Shown: positions 10,302 through 18,508 of the stretch, in pieces
Layout: each line of letters starts with the position of its first letter
How positions within the stretch are numbered: the first letter of the stretch is position 1
Translations under genes and position numbers: made by a program
The notes under the pieces: generated by a model
Databases searched by the model: none
Told to the model about the DNA's origin: nothing
Seen by the model: the letters and a program-made list of their open reading frames with translations, nothing else
Source of the DNA: Bacillus sp. SLBN-46
GTDB taxonomy: Bacteria; Bacillota; Bacilli; Bacillales; Cytobacillaceae
NCBI RefSeq assembly: GCF_031453555.1
Contig: NZ_JAVIZM010000001.1
Location: 1,805,001-1,869,000, forward strand
Length of the DNA: 64,000 nucleotides
Direction: 5' to 3'

Positions 10302-11135
10302 ATGTTCGATGTCTTTATGACAAGGCTTCATGAATTAACGGTTGTTCTATATGCCTTCAGTGTGTTGTTATATTTCTTTGATTTCATTCACCATAACCGG
10401 AAGGCAAACCGAATTGCCTTCTGGTTACTTGCATTTGTATGGGTTTTACAAACGATTTTCCTATTTTTTTATATGACAAAAACAGGAAGGTTCCCTGTAC
10501 TAACGATCTTTGAGGGACTCTATTTTTATGCTTGGGTATTAGTAACATTGTCAATTGGGATAAATCATTTACTGCGAGTCGATTTTATCGTCTTTTTTAC
10601 GAATATCCTTGGTTTTACCGTTATGGCAATTCATACCTTCGCCCCAATGCAATACCATTCACATATCATGGCCAAACAACTGGTATCAGAACTATTGTTA
10701 ATCCATATTACAATGGCGATTCTTTCATACGGGGCATTTTCCCTGTCGTTTGTATTTTCAGCCCTGTACCTGCTTCAATATGATCTATTGAAACGGAAAA
10801 AATGGGGAACAAGACTTGTTCGCCTGGCAGATTTAGATAAACTTGAAAGATCATCTTACATATTGGCTGTCATTGGTGTTCCGATGCTCCTGCTCAGCCT
10901 TATTTTAGGCTTACAGTGGGCATTTCTAAAGGTTCCTGGAATGCCGTGGTACGATATGAAAATTATTGGGTCGTTTTTGTTGCTAACGGCCTACAGCATT
11001 TATTTATATCTCCGGATCGGAAAAAACTTATCTGGCAGAAAGTTAGCAATGTGGAATACGGCCTCATTTTTAATAGTATTAATTAATTTTTTCTTATTTG
11101 GTCGATTATCATCTTTCCATTTATGGTATGCATAA
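10302..11135 (+). CDS. hemX: HemX, integral membrane protein of the haem operon
   Basis: Member of the cytochrome c assembly/CcsA-like membrane family, 277 residues with about eight membrane segments. B. subtilis HemX lowers the cellular amount of HemA; it is not an enzyme of the pathway. Position between hemA and hemC, 12 bases after hemA, is conserved. Family His residues in the membrane (HTFAPMQYHSH, LLLIHITMA) are visible. Confidence 0.9.
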   Translation: MFDVFMTRLHELTVVLYAFSVLLYFFDFIHHNRKANRIAFWLLAFVWVLQTIFLFFYMTKTGRFPVLTIFEGLYFYAWVLVTLSIGINHLLRVDFIVFFTNILGFTVMAIHTFAPMQYHSHIMAKQLVSELLLIHITMAILSYGAFSLSFVFSALYLLQYDLLKRKKWGTRLVRLADLDKLERSSYILAVIGVPMLLLSLILGLQWAFLKVPGMPWYDMKIIGSFLLLTAYSIYLYLRIGKNLSGRKLAMWNTASFLIVLINFFLFGRLSSFHLWYA

Positions 11136-11150
11136 CCTTAGGAGGCAGTC

Positions 11151-12086
11151 ATGAGAAAAATTATTGTTGGTTCTAGACGGAGCAAGTTGGCATTAACACA
11201 AACCAATTGGGTGATTGAACAGTTGAAGAAGCTGGACCCTCGTTTTGAGTTTGAAGTAAAAGAAATCGTAACAAAGGGTGATAAAATCCTCGATGTTACA
11301 CTTTCAAAAGTGGGCGGAAAAGGGTTATTCGTAAAGGAAATAGAGCAAGCTATGCTTGATAAAGAGATTGATATGGCCGTTCATAGTATGAAAGACATGC
11401 CAGCTGTTTTACCTGAGGGTCTTACAATCGGCTGTATTCCTTTCCGTGAAGATCACCGTGATGCTCTTATTTCAAGAAATCATGTCAAATTGAAAGATTT
11501 AAAGCCAGGTGCAATTGTTGGGACGAGTAGCCTTCGCCGCAGTGCGCAGCTATTAGTCCAACGCCCAGACATAGAGATTAAATGGATTCGTGGAAATGTC
11601 GATACAAGACTAGCAAAATTACAGGAAGAAGAATATGATGCCATCATTTTAGCAGCAGCAGGACTTTCCCGCCTTGGCTGGGCTTCTGACGTAGTAACAG
11701 AATTTATTGATGCCGAAATTTGTGTTCCTGCTGTTGGGCAAGGTGCACTATCCATTGAATGCCGCGAAGATGATAAAGAATTACTAGAGCTGTTTGAGAA
11801 ATTCACCTGCAAGAAAACAGAAAGAGCGGTTCGTGCCGAGCGTGCTTTCCTGCAAAAAATGGAGGGTGGCTGTCAGGTGCCAATTGCCGGCTTTGCCCGT
11901 GTAGAAGAAAATGATGAAGTCGTATTAAATGTTCTTGTTGCTTCTCCAGAGGGTCAGGAGATCTTTAAAGAGGAACTAAGAGGACAAAATCCGGAAGAGC
12001 TTGGTGTTCAGGCTGCTGATTTATTAATTAAAAAAGGAGCCAAGGACCTGATTGAAAAGGTGAAACGGGAGCTGGAAGGTCAATGA
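11151..12086 (+). CDS. hemC: Porphobilinogen deaminase (hydroxymethylbilane synthase)
   Basis: Polymerises four porphobilinogens to hydroxymethylbilane. The dipyrromethane cofactor is attached to Cys241 in [12 protein letters not shown]. The conserved substrate-binding stretches VHSMKDMP and [10 protein letters not shown] are present. Length 311 residues, typical. TAGGAGG lies 7 bases before the ATG. It overlaps hemD by four bases. Confidence 0.96.
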   Translation: MRKIIVGSRRSKLALTQTNWVIEQLKKLDPRFEFEVKEIVTKGDKILDVTLSKVGGKGLFVKEIEQAMLDKEIDMAVHSMKDMPAVLPEGLTIGCIPFREDHRDALISRNHVKLKDLKPGAIVGTSSLRRSAQLLVQRPDIEIKWIRGNVDTRLAKLQEEEYDAIILAAAGLSRLGWASDVVTEFIDAEICVPAVGQGALSIECREDDKELLELFEKFTCKKTERAVRAERAFLQKMEGGCQVPIAGFARVEENDEVVLNVLVASPEGQEIFKEELRGQNPEELGVQAADLLIKKGAKDLIEKVKRELEGQ

Positions 12087-12868
12087 TCCAATCATTGCCC
12101 TTGCTTGATAAAAAAGTCCTTGTTCCAAGAGGCGAAAATCAAGCAAAATCCTTTTCACAGCTTGTAGAAAGGGAGGGAGGGATTCCAATCGAAATCCCTC
12201 TTATTGCCTTTCGACCCATTGAAAAAGTCGATCGCCTTCAATACTCTTTGAAGGCTCTTGATACATATGATTGGATTATTTTTACAAGCAATGTAACGGT
12301 TGAGACCTTTTTTTCTTTTTTCCAAAAGGAAGAGTTGGATGAAAGATTTCCTAAAATCGCAGTGATTGGGAAAAAGACGGCAGAGTGCTTGAAGGAAAAA
12401 GGGCTAACTACCGCATTTGTTCCATCTGCCTATGTGGCTGAGGTGTTTGTTGAGGAGTTTTTACCTTTTATCCAAAGTGGGATGCGGGTTTTGCTTCCGA
12501 AAGGAAACCTCGCGCGAGAATACATCTCACGAGCCTTATCAGAAGCCGGAGCTGCGGTGGATGAAGTCGTCATTTACGAAACCTATCTGCCTGATGAAAG
12601 CCGAGAAAAGCTGGCAAGGATGCTGGCTGACGGGCAGCTGGATATTCTGCTGTTTACAAGTCCTTCTACGGTGGATCATTTGATGGAGGTGGTCAAAGAC
12701 TACGGCCTTGAAGAACAGGTAAACAAGTGTGTCATCGGCTGTATCGGTCCGGTAACAGAGAAAAAGCTAGTGGAACATGGGCTCACCGTTCATGCTTCAC
12801 CAGAGGAATATACCGTAAAAGAAATGATTAAAAGCATAATTGCTTATTTAGATGTGGAGGAATCATAA
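12083..12868 (+). CDS. hemD: Uroporphyrinogen-III synthase
   Basis: Closes hydroxymethylbilane with inversion of ring D to give uroporphyrinogen III. The family is poorly conserved; the two-lobed pattern is recognisable in [13 protein letters not shown] and [13 protein letters not shown], and in [13 protein letters not shown] and [13 protein letters not shown]. The 261 residues are normal. The ATG overlaps the hemC stop, and the stop is directly followed by the hemB ATG. Confidence 0.92.
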   Translation: MIQSLPLLDKKVLVPRGENQAKSFSQLVEREGGIPIEIPLIAFRPIEKVDRLQYSLKALDTYDWIIFTSNVTVETFFSFFQKEELDERFPKIAVIGKKTAECLKEKGLTTAFVPSAYVAEVFVEEFLPFIQSGMRVLLPKGNLAREYISRALSEAGAAVDEVVIYETYLPDESREKLARMLADGQLDILLFTSPSTVDHLMEVVKDYGLEEQVNKCVIGCIGPVTEKKLVEHGLTVHASPEEYTVKEMIKSIIAYLDVEES

Positions 12869-13849
12869 ATGGAACTTCAATTCAAACGTCATCGCCGCCT
12901 GCGTTCTAGTGCCAGCATGCGCGCACTTGTTAGAGAAAATCACTTGAAAGCGGAGGACTTTATCTATCCGCTGTTTATCTATGAAGGGGAAAACATCCGC
13001 AATGAAGTGTCATCCATGCCAGGCGTGTTCCAAGTTTCCATGGATCATCTTCAAGCCGAAATGGAAGATATCGTTGCTCACGGCATAAAGTCTGTCCTTT
13101 TATTCGGTATTCCTGCGACAAAGGATGCGTGTGGAGAGCAAGCCTATCATGACCACGGAATTGTTCAGGTAGCTACTCGTTTTATTAAAGAACACTTCCC
13201 AGAAATCATTATTGTAGCAGATACTTGCTTGTGTGAATATACAAGCCATGGACACTGTGGCGTTGTTGAAGGGGAGAAAATCCTTAACGATGAGTCATTA
13301 GATCTTCTTGTAAAAACAGCAGTGGCACAAGCTCAAGCTGGGGCGGACATTATTGCGCCATCTAACATGATGGACGGCTTTGTTGCTGCTATTCGTGCAG
13401 GGCTTGATGAAGCTGGATTTACAGAGATTCCGATTATGTCTTATGCCGTTAAATATGCTTCTGCGTTCTACGGACCGTTCCGTGAGGCAGCAGAAGGCGC
13501 GCCACAATTTGGTGACCGCAAAACGTATCAAATGGATCCTGCAAACCGAATGGAAGCTTTCAGAGAAGCAGAATCGGATGTGGCAGAGGGTGCGGATTTC
13601 TTAATTGTTAAACCAGGTATGCCGTACCTTGATATCGTTCGTGATATGAAAAATACCTTTAACCTGCCTATTGTTATTTATAATGTGAGCGGTGAGTATT
13701 CCATGATTAAGGCAGCTTCTGCAAACGGCTGGATTGACGAGAAAAACACCGTTCTTGAAATGTTGATGGGCATGAAGCGTGCCGGTGCTGACTTGATCAT
13801 TACGTATGCAGCAAAAGATGCGATTCGCTGGTTAAAAGAAGACCAATAA
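12869..13849 (+). CDS. hemB: Delta-aminolevulinic acid dehydratase (porphobilinogen synthase)
   Basis: Condenses two 5-aminolevulinate molecules to porphobilinogen. Schiff-base lysines are K195 (AVKYASAF) and K248 (IVKPGMPY). Cys120, Cys122 and Cys130 in [14 protein letters not shown] are the catalytic-zinc ligands, so this is the zinc-dependent type. It has 326 residues. The start codon abuts the hemD stop with no gap, and GGAGG lies inside the hemD 3' end. Confidence 0.96.
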   Translation: MELQFKRHRRLRSSASMRALVRENHLKAEDFIYPLFIYEGENIRNEVSSMPGVFQVSMDHLQAEMEDIVAHGIKSVLLFGIPATKDACGEQAYHDHGIVQVATRFIKEHFPEIIIVADTCLCEYTSHGHCGVVEGEKILNDESLDLLVKTAVAQAQAGADIIAPSNMMDGFVAAIRAGLDEAGFTEIPIMSYAVKYASAFYGPFREAAEGAPQFGDRKTYQMDPANRMEAFREAESDVAEGADFLIVKPGMPYLDIVRDMKNTFNLPIVIYNVSGEYSMIKAASANGWIDEKNTVLEMLMGMKRAGADLIITYAAKDAIRWLKEDQ

Positions 13850-13873
13850 ACATTTTTGAAAAGAGGGAAAAGG

Positions 13874-15160
13874 ATGCGCTCGTATACAAAATCGATTGAA
13901 GCATTTAAAGAAGCCCAAACCCTTATGCCTGGCGGCGTAAACAGTCCTGTTCGTGCCTTTAAATCAGTGAATATGGACCCGATTTTTATGGAAAGAGGCA
14001 AAGGGTCTAAAATTTATGATATCGATGGCAATGAATACATTGACTATGTACTTTCATGGGGTCCTCTAATCCTTGGACATACCAATGACCGTGTCGTGGA
14101 AGCAATGAAAAAAGTAGCGGAGCTTGGTACAAGCTATGGTGCGCCTACATTGATGGAAAATGAGCTGGCAAAGCTTGTTATTGAACGTGTTCCATCAATC
14201 GAAGTGGTTCGGATGGTATCATCAGGTACAGAAGCAACGATGAGTGCCCTTCGTTTAGCAAGAGGGTATACAGGACGTAATAAGATTTTGAAATTCGAAG
14301 GCTGCTATCATGGCCATGGAGATTCTCTGTTAATTAAAGCTGGTTCAGGTGTGGCTACACTAGGCCTTCCTGACAGCCCGGGCGTTCCTGAAGGAGTAGC
14401 ATCCAATACGATTACGGTAGCGTACAACGACCTTGAAGGCGTAAAGTATGCGTTTGAACAATTTGGGGAAGATATCGCTTGTATCATTGTTGAGCCAGTT
14501 GCTGGGAATATGGGTCTTGTTCCTCCACTTCCAGGATTCTTGGAAGGACTGCGTGAGATTACATCGGCAAATGGCACATTGCTCATTTTTGACGAGGTTA
14601 TGACTGGCTTCCGCGTGGGCTACAACTGTGCACAAGGGTACTTCAATGTAACGCCTGATATCACCTGTCTTGGAAAAGTAATCGGTGGTGGACTTCCTGT
14701 AGGTGCATACGGCGGTAAGGCCGAAATCATGCAGCGAATTGCTCCAAGCGGCCCGATTTACCAAGCCGGAACCTTATCTGGTAACCCGCTTGCTATGACA
14801 GCAGGTTATGAAACATTGAGCCAGTTAACGCCAGCACATTACGAGGAGTTTATCCGTAAGGGCGACCTTCTTGAAAAAGGCTTTAAGGCTGCTGCGGCAA
14901 AATACGATATTCCTATTACATTTAACCGCGCGGGATCCATGATTGGTTTCTTCTTTACCAATGAAGAGGTTATTAACTTTGAAAAAGCGAAAACATCTAA
15001 TTTAGCGTTCTTTGCAGAGTACTACCGTGAAATGGCAGAGCAAGGTATTTTCTTACCACCTTCTCAATTCGAAGGATTATTCTTATCGACTGCCCATACG
15101 GATGAAGACATTGAAAAAACAATACAAGCAGTGGAAATTGCATTTTCGAAGCTTAAATAA
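13874..15160 (+). CDS. hemL: Glutamate-1-semialdehyde 2,1-aminomutase
   Basis: PLP enzyme converting glutamate-1-semialdehyde to 5-aminolevulinate, the substrate of HemB. The PLP lysine is K268 in [10 protein letters not shown]; the cofactor-binding [10 protein letters not shown] is near residue 117. With the ATG at 13874 (GAGG at 13863-13866) the product has 428 residues, as in B. subtilis (430). An in-frame TTG at 13856 has no ribosome-binding site. It is the last gene of hemAXCDBL. Confidence 0.95.
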   Translation: MRSYTKSIEAFKEAQTLMPGGVNSPVRAFKSVNMDPIFMERGKGSKIYDIDGNEYIDYVLSWGPLILGHTNDRVVEAMKKVAELGTSYGAPTLMENELAKLVIERVPSIEVVRMVSSGTEATMSALRLARGYTGRNKILKFEGCYHGHGDSLLIKAGSGVATLGLPDSPGVPEGVASNTITVAYNDLEGVKYAFEQFGEDIACIIVEPVAGNMGLVPPLPGFLEGLREITSANGTLLIFDEVMTGFRVGYNCAQGYFNVTPDITCLGKVIGGGLPVGAYGGKAEIMQRIAPSGPIYQAGTLSGNPLAMTAGYETLSQLTPAHYEEFIRKGDLLEKGFKAAAAKYDIPITFNRAGSMIGFFFTNEEVINFEKAKTSNLAFFAEYYREMAEQGIFLPPSQFEGLFLSTAHTDEDIEKTIQAVEIAFSKLK

Positions 15161-15173
15161 ATTCATTTGTAGG

Positions 15174-15202
15174 CACCCACCAAATCCTGGTGGGTGTTTT
15201 TT
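15174..15202 (+). terminator. Terminator of the hem operon
   Basis: Perfect arms CACCCACCA and TGGTGGGTG around AATCC, followed by six T, 13 bases after hemL. Confidence 0.9.
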
Positions 15203-15214
15203 GTTGATGTTTTT

Positions 15215-15340
15215 CTGGTGAAATGTGGTAAAAAAGCCAATACCTCTGAAAAATGAGCCAATCTCTTACGAAAATGATCCAATCGTTGGTAAAAATAAGC
15301 CAATAATGATAAATTTTGAGCCAATCATTAATACTCAACA
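15215..15340. repeat. Degenerate 21-base repeat array, GCCAAT family
   Basis: GCCAAT (once TCCAAT) begins at 15236, 15257, 15278, 15299 and 15320, an exact 21-base step. The preceding bases are usually AAAATGA or TTTTGA; the rest of each unit varies. One unit earlier, at 15215, is CTGGTGAAATG, which recurs before the next array. This and the following array fill the gap between hemL and spoVID. The minus strand reads a heptapeptide pattern (D/Y-W-L/I-I-F), but from a TTG with no ribosome-binding site, so I do not call a gene. Confidence 0.8.
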
Positions 15341-15390
15341 ATAAAATAATTTGGATTTCTAGTTGTAAACACTTAAAAATCAATGTGAGT

Positions 15391-15406
15391 AGTGTAAAAT
15401 TACACT
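15391..15406. repeat. Short palindrome between the two arrays
   Basis: AGTGTAA-AA-TTACACT, perfect 7-base arms. It could be a regulator site; nothing identifies the protein. Confidence 0.4.
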
Positions 15407-15414
15407 AAATTATC

Positions 15415-15532
15415 CTGGTGAAATGATTTATCAGCGAATTTTGAGCCTTTATCAGCGAATTTACCCAATATATCGGCGAATTTATGATTTTATCAGCGAA
15501 TCGAACCTTTTTATCAGCGAATCACGTTTCTC
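15415..15532. repeat. Degenerate 21-base repeat array, TATCAGCGAAT family
   Basis: TATCAGCGAAT (one copy TATCGGCGAAT) begins at 15429, 15450, 15471, 15491 and 15512, steps of 21, 21, 20 and 21 bases. The 10 bases between cores are not conserved. CTGGTGAAATG at 15415-15425 stands just before the array, exactly 200 bases after its first copy at 15215. The one 20-base step and a TGA break any open frame through the units, so the period is not coding. Confidence 0.85.
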
Positions 15533-15565
15533 CTAATTCTTTTCCCTCTGCAATGATGTTTTTTA

Positions 15566-15594
15566 TCATAAATAAATCTCATTGTTCATAGAGT
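15566..15594 (+). promoter_or_regulatory. Sigma-E type promoter of spoVID
   Basis: TCATAAA (15566-15572), 14-base spacer, CATAGAGT (15587-15594). It differs from the sigma-E consensus at few positions and resembles the box before spoIVFA in both hexamers and spacing. B. subtilis spoVID is a sigma-E gene. Confidence 0.6.
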
Positions 15595-15643
15595 GTAAGT
15601 GACATAGTGATTTTGCGTGAAGGATACGAAAGGAGGAGTCGCT

Positions 15644-16708
15644 TTGTCCCAAGAGAATCAATCGTGCCTACGATTTTCTTTGGAGGAATCTTTGTGGTTT
15701 AGAAAAGGACAGGAAGTCGAGGAACTTCTATCGATTTCTCTAGACCCGGATATTACCATCCAGGAAAACGATCAGTACGTAACCATACGTGGTTCGTTGG
15801 AGCTTACCGGCGAATATAAAAGTTACGAACCTAGCAATGAGGGTAGCGAAGAGGAAGTAACATCTCAAAAGTTTGTAGAAAGGGTGGCAGAACGCGAGGA
15901 AGGCACCTGTGAATTTTCACATCGCTTCCCAGTCGATATCACTATCCCGAACAATCGGATTCAAAGCATCTATGATATTGATGTTCTCGTTGAATCATTC
16001 GATTATTCTACACCAGAGCGTAGCTGCCTTAAACTATCTGCAGAACTGACCATCAGTGGTTTATATGATGCAGAGCAGCAGGAACAAGTAGAACCTGAAT
16101 ATGAGGTACTTAACCGTTACGAAACGGAAGAGGCTGAGGAAGAAGCAGCCATTGAACAAGCAGCAGTTCAAAGCACATACGAAAACAACTTCTTATTTGA
16201 AGCAGAGGCAAGAAAACAACAGGAAGAGGAAGAAGTAGAAGTATTACCGAAGTTCCCAACCTTTAACTATCAGCCTTCAGCAGATGAACAAGAAAAATTT
16301 GAGCCTGCATGGGCCAGAAATGAAGGCGGCCAGCCAGTTGAGATCGAAGAAGAGGAAATCGTTGTTCAAGAACAAGCAGCACCACAACCAGAGGTTATTT
16401 TTGAAGAGGAAGTAAAGCATGTAGAAGAAAGCTCATCATCCCCTGAGGAAGCACCGAAGGTCAAGAAGAAGAAGGCAGCCAAGAAGAAGAGTATGACACT
16501 TACCGAATTTTTTGCAAGGAAAGATGAAAACTCCGCCCAAACCAGTTTACGGGTTTGCATAGTACAGAAGGGGGATACAGTAAGTACCCTCGCAGACCGT
16601 TATGATGTTACGGTTCAAAATCTGTTGCGCGAAAATAATCTGGAACTCAATCAAGATGTGTATGAGGGGCAAGTATTATATATCCCTAGTGCTTTTGCAA
16701 AAAAATAA
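15644..16708 (+). CDS. spoVID: Stage VI sporulation protein D (coat encasement, LysM)
   Basis: Mother-cell protein that drives encasement of the forespore by coat proteins and recruits SafA. The N-terminal domain (LRFSLEESLWF..ELLSISLDPDI) matches B. subtilis SpoVID closely. An acidic, Glu-rich low-complexity middle follows, with a Lys-rich patch near residue 280, and a C-terminal LysM domain (CIVQKGDTVSTLADRYDV..). At 354 residues it is much shorter than the 575 of B. subtilis; the acidic middle is what is reduced. The TTG at 15644 follows AAAGGAGGAG; a GTG at 15617 has no such site. Confidence 0.9.
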   Translation: MSQENQSCLRFSLEESLWFRKGQEVEELLSISLDPDITIQENDQYVTIRGSLELTGEYKSYEPSNEGSEEEVTSQKFVERVAEREEGTCEFSHRFPVDITIPNNRIQSIYDIDVLVESFDYSTPERSCLKLSAELTISGLYDAEQQEQVEPEYEVLNRYETEEAEEEAAIEQAAVQSTYENNFLFEAEARKQQEEEEVEVLPKFPTFNYQPSADEQEKFEPAWARNEGGQPVEIEEEEIVVQEQAAPQPEVIFEEEVKHVEESSSSPEEAPKVKKKKAAKKKSMTLTEFFARKDENSAQTSLRVCIVQKGDTVSTLADRYDVTVQNLLRENNLELNQDVYEGQVLYIPSAFAKK

Positions 16709-16722
16709 CCATTCACAATTGT

Positions 16723-16748
16723 TGAGCGGGTTTTCTTTAACCTGCTCA
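16723..16748 (+). terminator. Weak hairpin between spoVID and ysxE
   Basis: TGAGCGGG/CCTGCTCA with a 10-base loop, then TTCTTTT. It may reduce read-through into ysxE. Confidence 0.45.
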
Positions 16749-16800
16749 GCTTCTTTTAAAAGCTATTTCGGCTTTTCCATTGAAAGAAGGTCGAGTTGAC

Positions 16801-17838
16801 ATGAATGAGTCAAATCGGATACAAATGCTAGCGCCGGTATTACAAAATTATTATATTGAACCTCATTTTGTAGAGGATTATGGCACCGTACAAAAAATTT
16901 ATTCCAATAAAGGTACGTTTGCCTTAAAGAAAATCAATCCTTCAATCGGGACTGATTTCATTCGCCATGTGCATCTTCTGTATCAAAAAGGGTTTAATCG
17001 CATCGTTCCAATTTATCCAACAATGGATGGCAGGTATGCGGTGCTGCACGAAAATGACCTGTACTATCTCATGCCCTGGATGCCAAATGATTTAAAAGAT
17101 AACCGCGAGCAAACCAATCTGCAATTATTTCGCGAATTAGCGAGACTTCATACCCTTTCGGCAAAAGAAATCACTGTCAACAAAGAAGAACGAACAGAGC
17201 ATTATGAAAAGACCATTCAAGAGATGGAAAAACAGCAGGAATTCCTAGATGGTTTTATCGATCAGTGCGAAAAAAAGACCTACATGTCTCCGTTCGAATT
17301 ATTGTATTGCATGTATTATAACGAAATTAGCCAAGCGCTAAGATTTTCAAAAACAAAATTTGAAGAATGGTACGAAAGTACAAAGGAAAACGAAAAGGCT
17401 CGCATGGTAATAACCCATGGCAAATTAGCTTCTGAGCATTTTTTATATGATGATCGAGGATACGGCTATTTTATTAATTTTGAAAATGCACGTTATGGTT
17501 CACCGATTCATGATTTGCTCCCTTACCTTTCTCGTGCAATAAATACCAGGCCGAAGCGGAGTGATACAGCAATCGACTGGGTATACCATTATTTTAAATA
17601 CTTCCCGTTTAAAGCAGATGAGAAGTTATTATTTTTCAGCTATTTAGCTCTTCCCATTCCGATCATACAAGTAGCGGAGAGCTATTATCGGAAGCAGCGG
17701 CCAAAGAATGAGTTGAAATATGTAAGCCAGCTGCAGCACCGATACTGGCATTTGAAAAATTCTGAGTATATTGTCATGAAAATGACGGAAATCGAAAACG
17801 CACAAAAAGCAAAAGAAGGAGCCCAGCAGCAGTCATAA
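16801..17838 (+). CDS. ysxE: Spore coat-associated kinase-like protein YsxE
   Basis: Member of the CotS/YsxE group of protein-kinase/APH-fold proteins found in spore coats. The B. subtilis homologue acts with SpoVID in coat encasement. The N-terminus (YYIEPHFVEDYGTVQKIY) aligns well with YsxE. The expected catalytic-loop HGD is altered to ITHGKLASEHFL and the DFE/DFD position reads NFEN, so phosphotransfer is doubtful. The ATG at 16801 gives 345 residues (339 in B. subtilis). It follows spoVID directly and probably shares its sigma-E promoter. Confidence 0.88.
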   Translation: MNESNRIQMLAPVLQNYYIEPHFVEDYGTVQKIYSNKGTFALKKINPSIGTDFIRHVHLLYQKGFNRIVPIYPTMDGRYAVLHENDLYYLMPWMPNDLKDNREQTNLQLFRELARLHTLSAKEITVNKEERTEHYEKTIQEMEKQQEFLDGFIDQCEKKTYMSPFELLYCMYYNEISQALRFSKTKFEEWYESTKENEKARMVITHGKLASEHFLYDDRGYGYFINFENARYGSPIHDLLPYLSRAINTRPKRSDTAIDWVYHYFKYFPFKADEKLLFFSYLALPIPIIQVAESYYRKQRPKNELKYVSQLQHRYWHLKNSEYIVMKMTEIENAQKAKEGAQQQS

Positions 17839-17858
17839 CTCTGCAAGATGGGCTCCTT
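17816..17858. terminator. Convergent hairpin between ysxE and a small reverse gene
   Basis: Perfect arms AAGGAGCCCA (17816-17825) and TGGGCTCCTT (17849-17858) with an inner GCAG/CTGC pair. It overlaps the 3' ends of both convergent genes. T runs are short. Confidence 0.6.
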
Positions 17859-18048
17859 AAATAATGTCAAAATAAATGGATACAGCAAGGACAAGAAAAC
17901 AGGTTAATAGTAATACATCAAATACGGTTGGTAAAAGCAGCGTCCGGATAAATTGAAAAATACTAAACGGAATAATCAATTGAGCAGCAATCCTTCGGCA
18001 CGTGATGAACCAAGGCTTATATTTGTATTTATGAAAATTCCTCTTCAT
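17857..18048 (-). CDS. Small membrane protein of unknown function
   Basis: A 63-residue protein with a basic N-terminus (KRNFHKYKYKPWF) and two membrane segments. The start has an excellent ribosome-binding site on the reverse strand (AAAGGGGGAG, 8-9 bases before ATG), which together with the hydrophobic design makes it a real gene. I do not recognise a family with a known function. It sits convergent to ysxE and divergent from the valS leader. Confidence 0.72.
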   Translation of the reverse strand: MKRNFHKYKYKPWFITCRRIAAQLIIPFSIFQFIRTLLLPTVFDVLLLTCFLVLAVSIYFDII

Positions 18049-18162
18049 CCCAGAATCTCCCCCTTTGGGATTTAACCTTTATTTTATATATATTCCAAAT
18101 GCCTATAGAAGTTCTCCATTAAATACATACAGTATAAAAAATAAAAAAATTGGTTATCATGA

Positions 18163-18192
18163 TTGACGTCAAACCCTTTTTTTCGGTAGTAT
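18163..18192 (+). promoter_or_regulatory. Probable promoter of valS
   Basis: TTGACG (18163-18168) and TAGTAT (18187-18192) with an 18-base spacer. It lies about 15-20 bases before the start of the T-box leader. Confidence 0.5.
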
Positions 18193-18209
18193 AACAATAT
18201 AATTAAAAT

Positions 18210-18466
18210 AACAAGCAACGACAGGGAAGAGTACGATGCCATCCTACTTTTAGAGAGGGAAATCATTAGCTGAAAGATTTCCTAAGAGGAACATCAGAAG
18301 GTCGCCCAGGAGCTTCTTCTGCGAAAAGGTCAAATGATCTGATTAGTTGAAGACGGATGAAATCCGTTATCCCGTTAAGTGCCAATCATGTTTTTTTATT
18401 GATTGGAAAAAAGGTGGTACCGCGAAGCAAACTCCATTCGTCCTTTTATGACGAATGGGGTTTTTT
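18210..18466 (+). ncRNA. T-box riboswitch leader of valS
   Basis: The T-box core AAGGTGGTACCGCG (18411-18424) is nearly canonical; it pairs with the acceptor end of uncharged tRNA. It is followed by a terminator with arms CCATTCGT (18434-18441) and ACGAATGG (18451-18458) and six T. The stem-I region begins near 18215. A GTC (Val) triplet at 18329-18331 is a candidate specifier, but I did not fold stem I. Expected logic: uncharged tRNA(Val) stabilises the antiterminator and turns on valS. Confidence 0.9.
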
Positions 18467-18508
18467 ATGTTTTTGTGGAAACAGTAGCTTAAGAAGGAGG
18501 AATTTTTG

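Noticed and set aside
15153-15383. Minus-strand frame with a D/Y-W-L/I-I-F heptapeptide repeat
   Set aside because: The period comes from the 21-base DNA array. The frame starts with TTG, has no ribosome-binding site and overlaps the hemL end and terminator.
15236-15532. CRISPR array
   Set aside because: Cores are only 6-11 bases with 10-15 variable bases between them; CRISPR repeats and spacers are far longer, and no cas genes are present.
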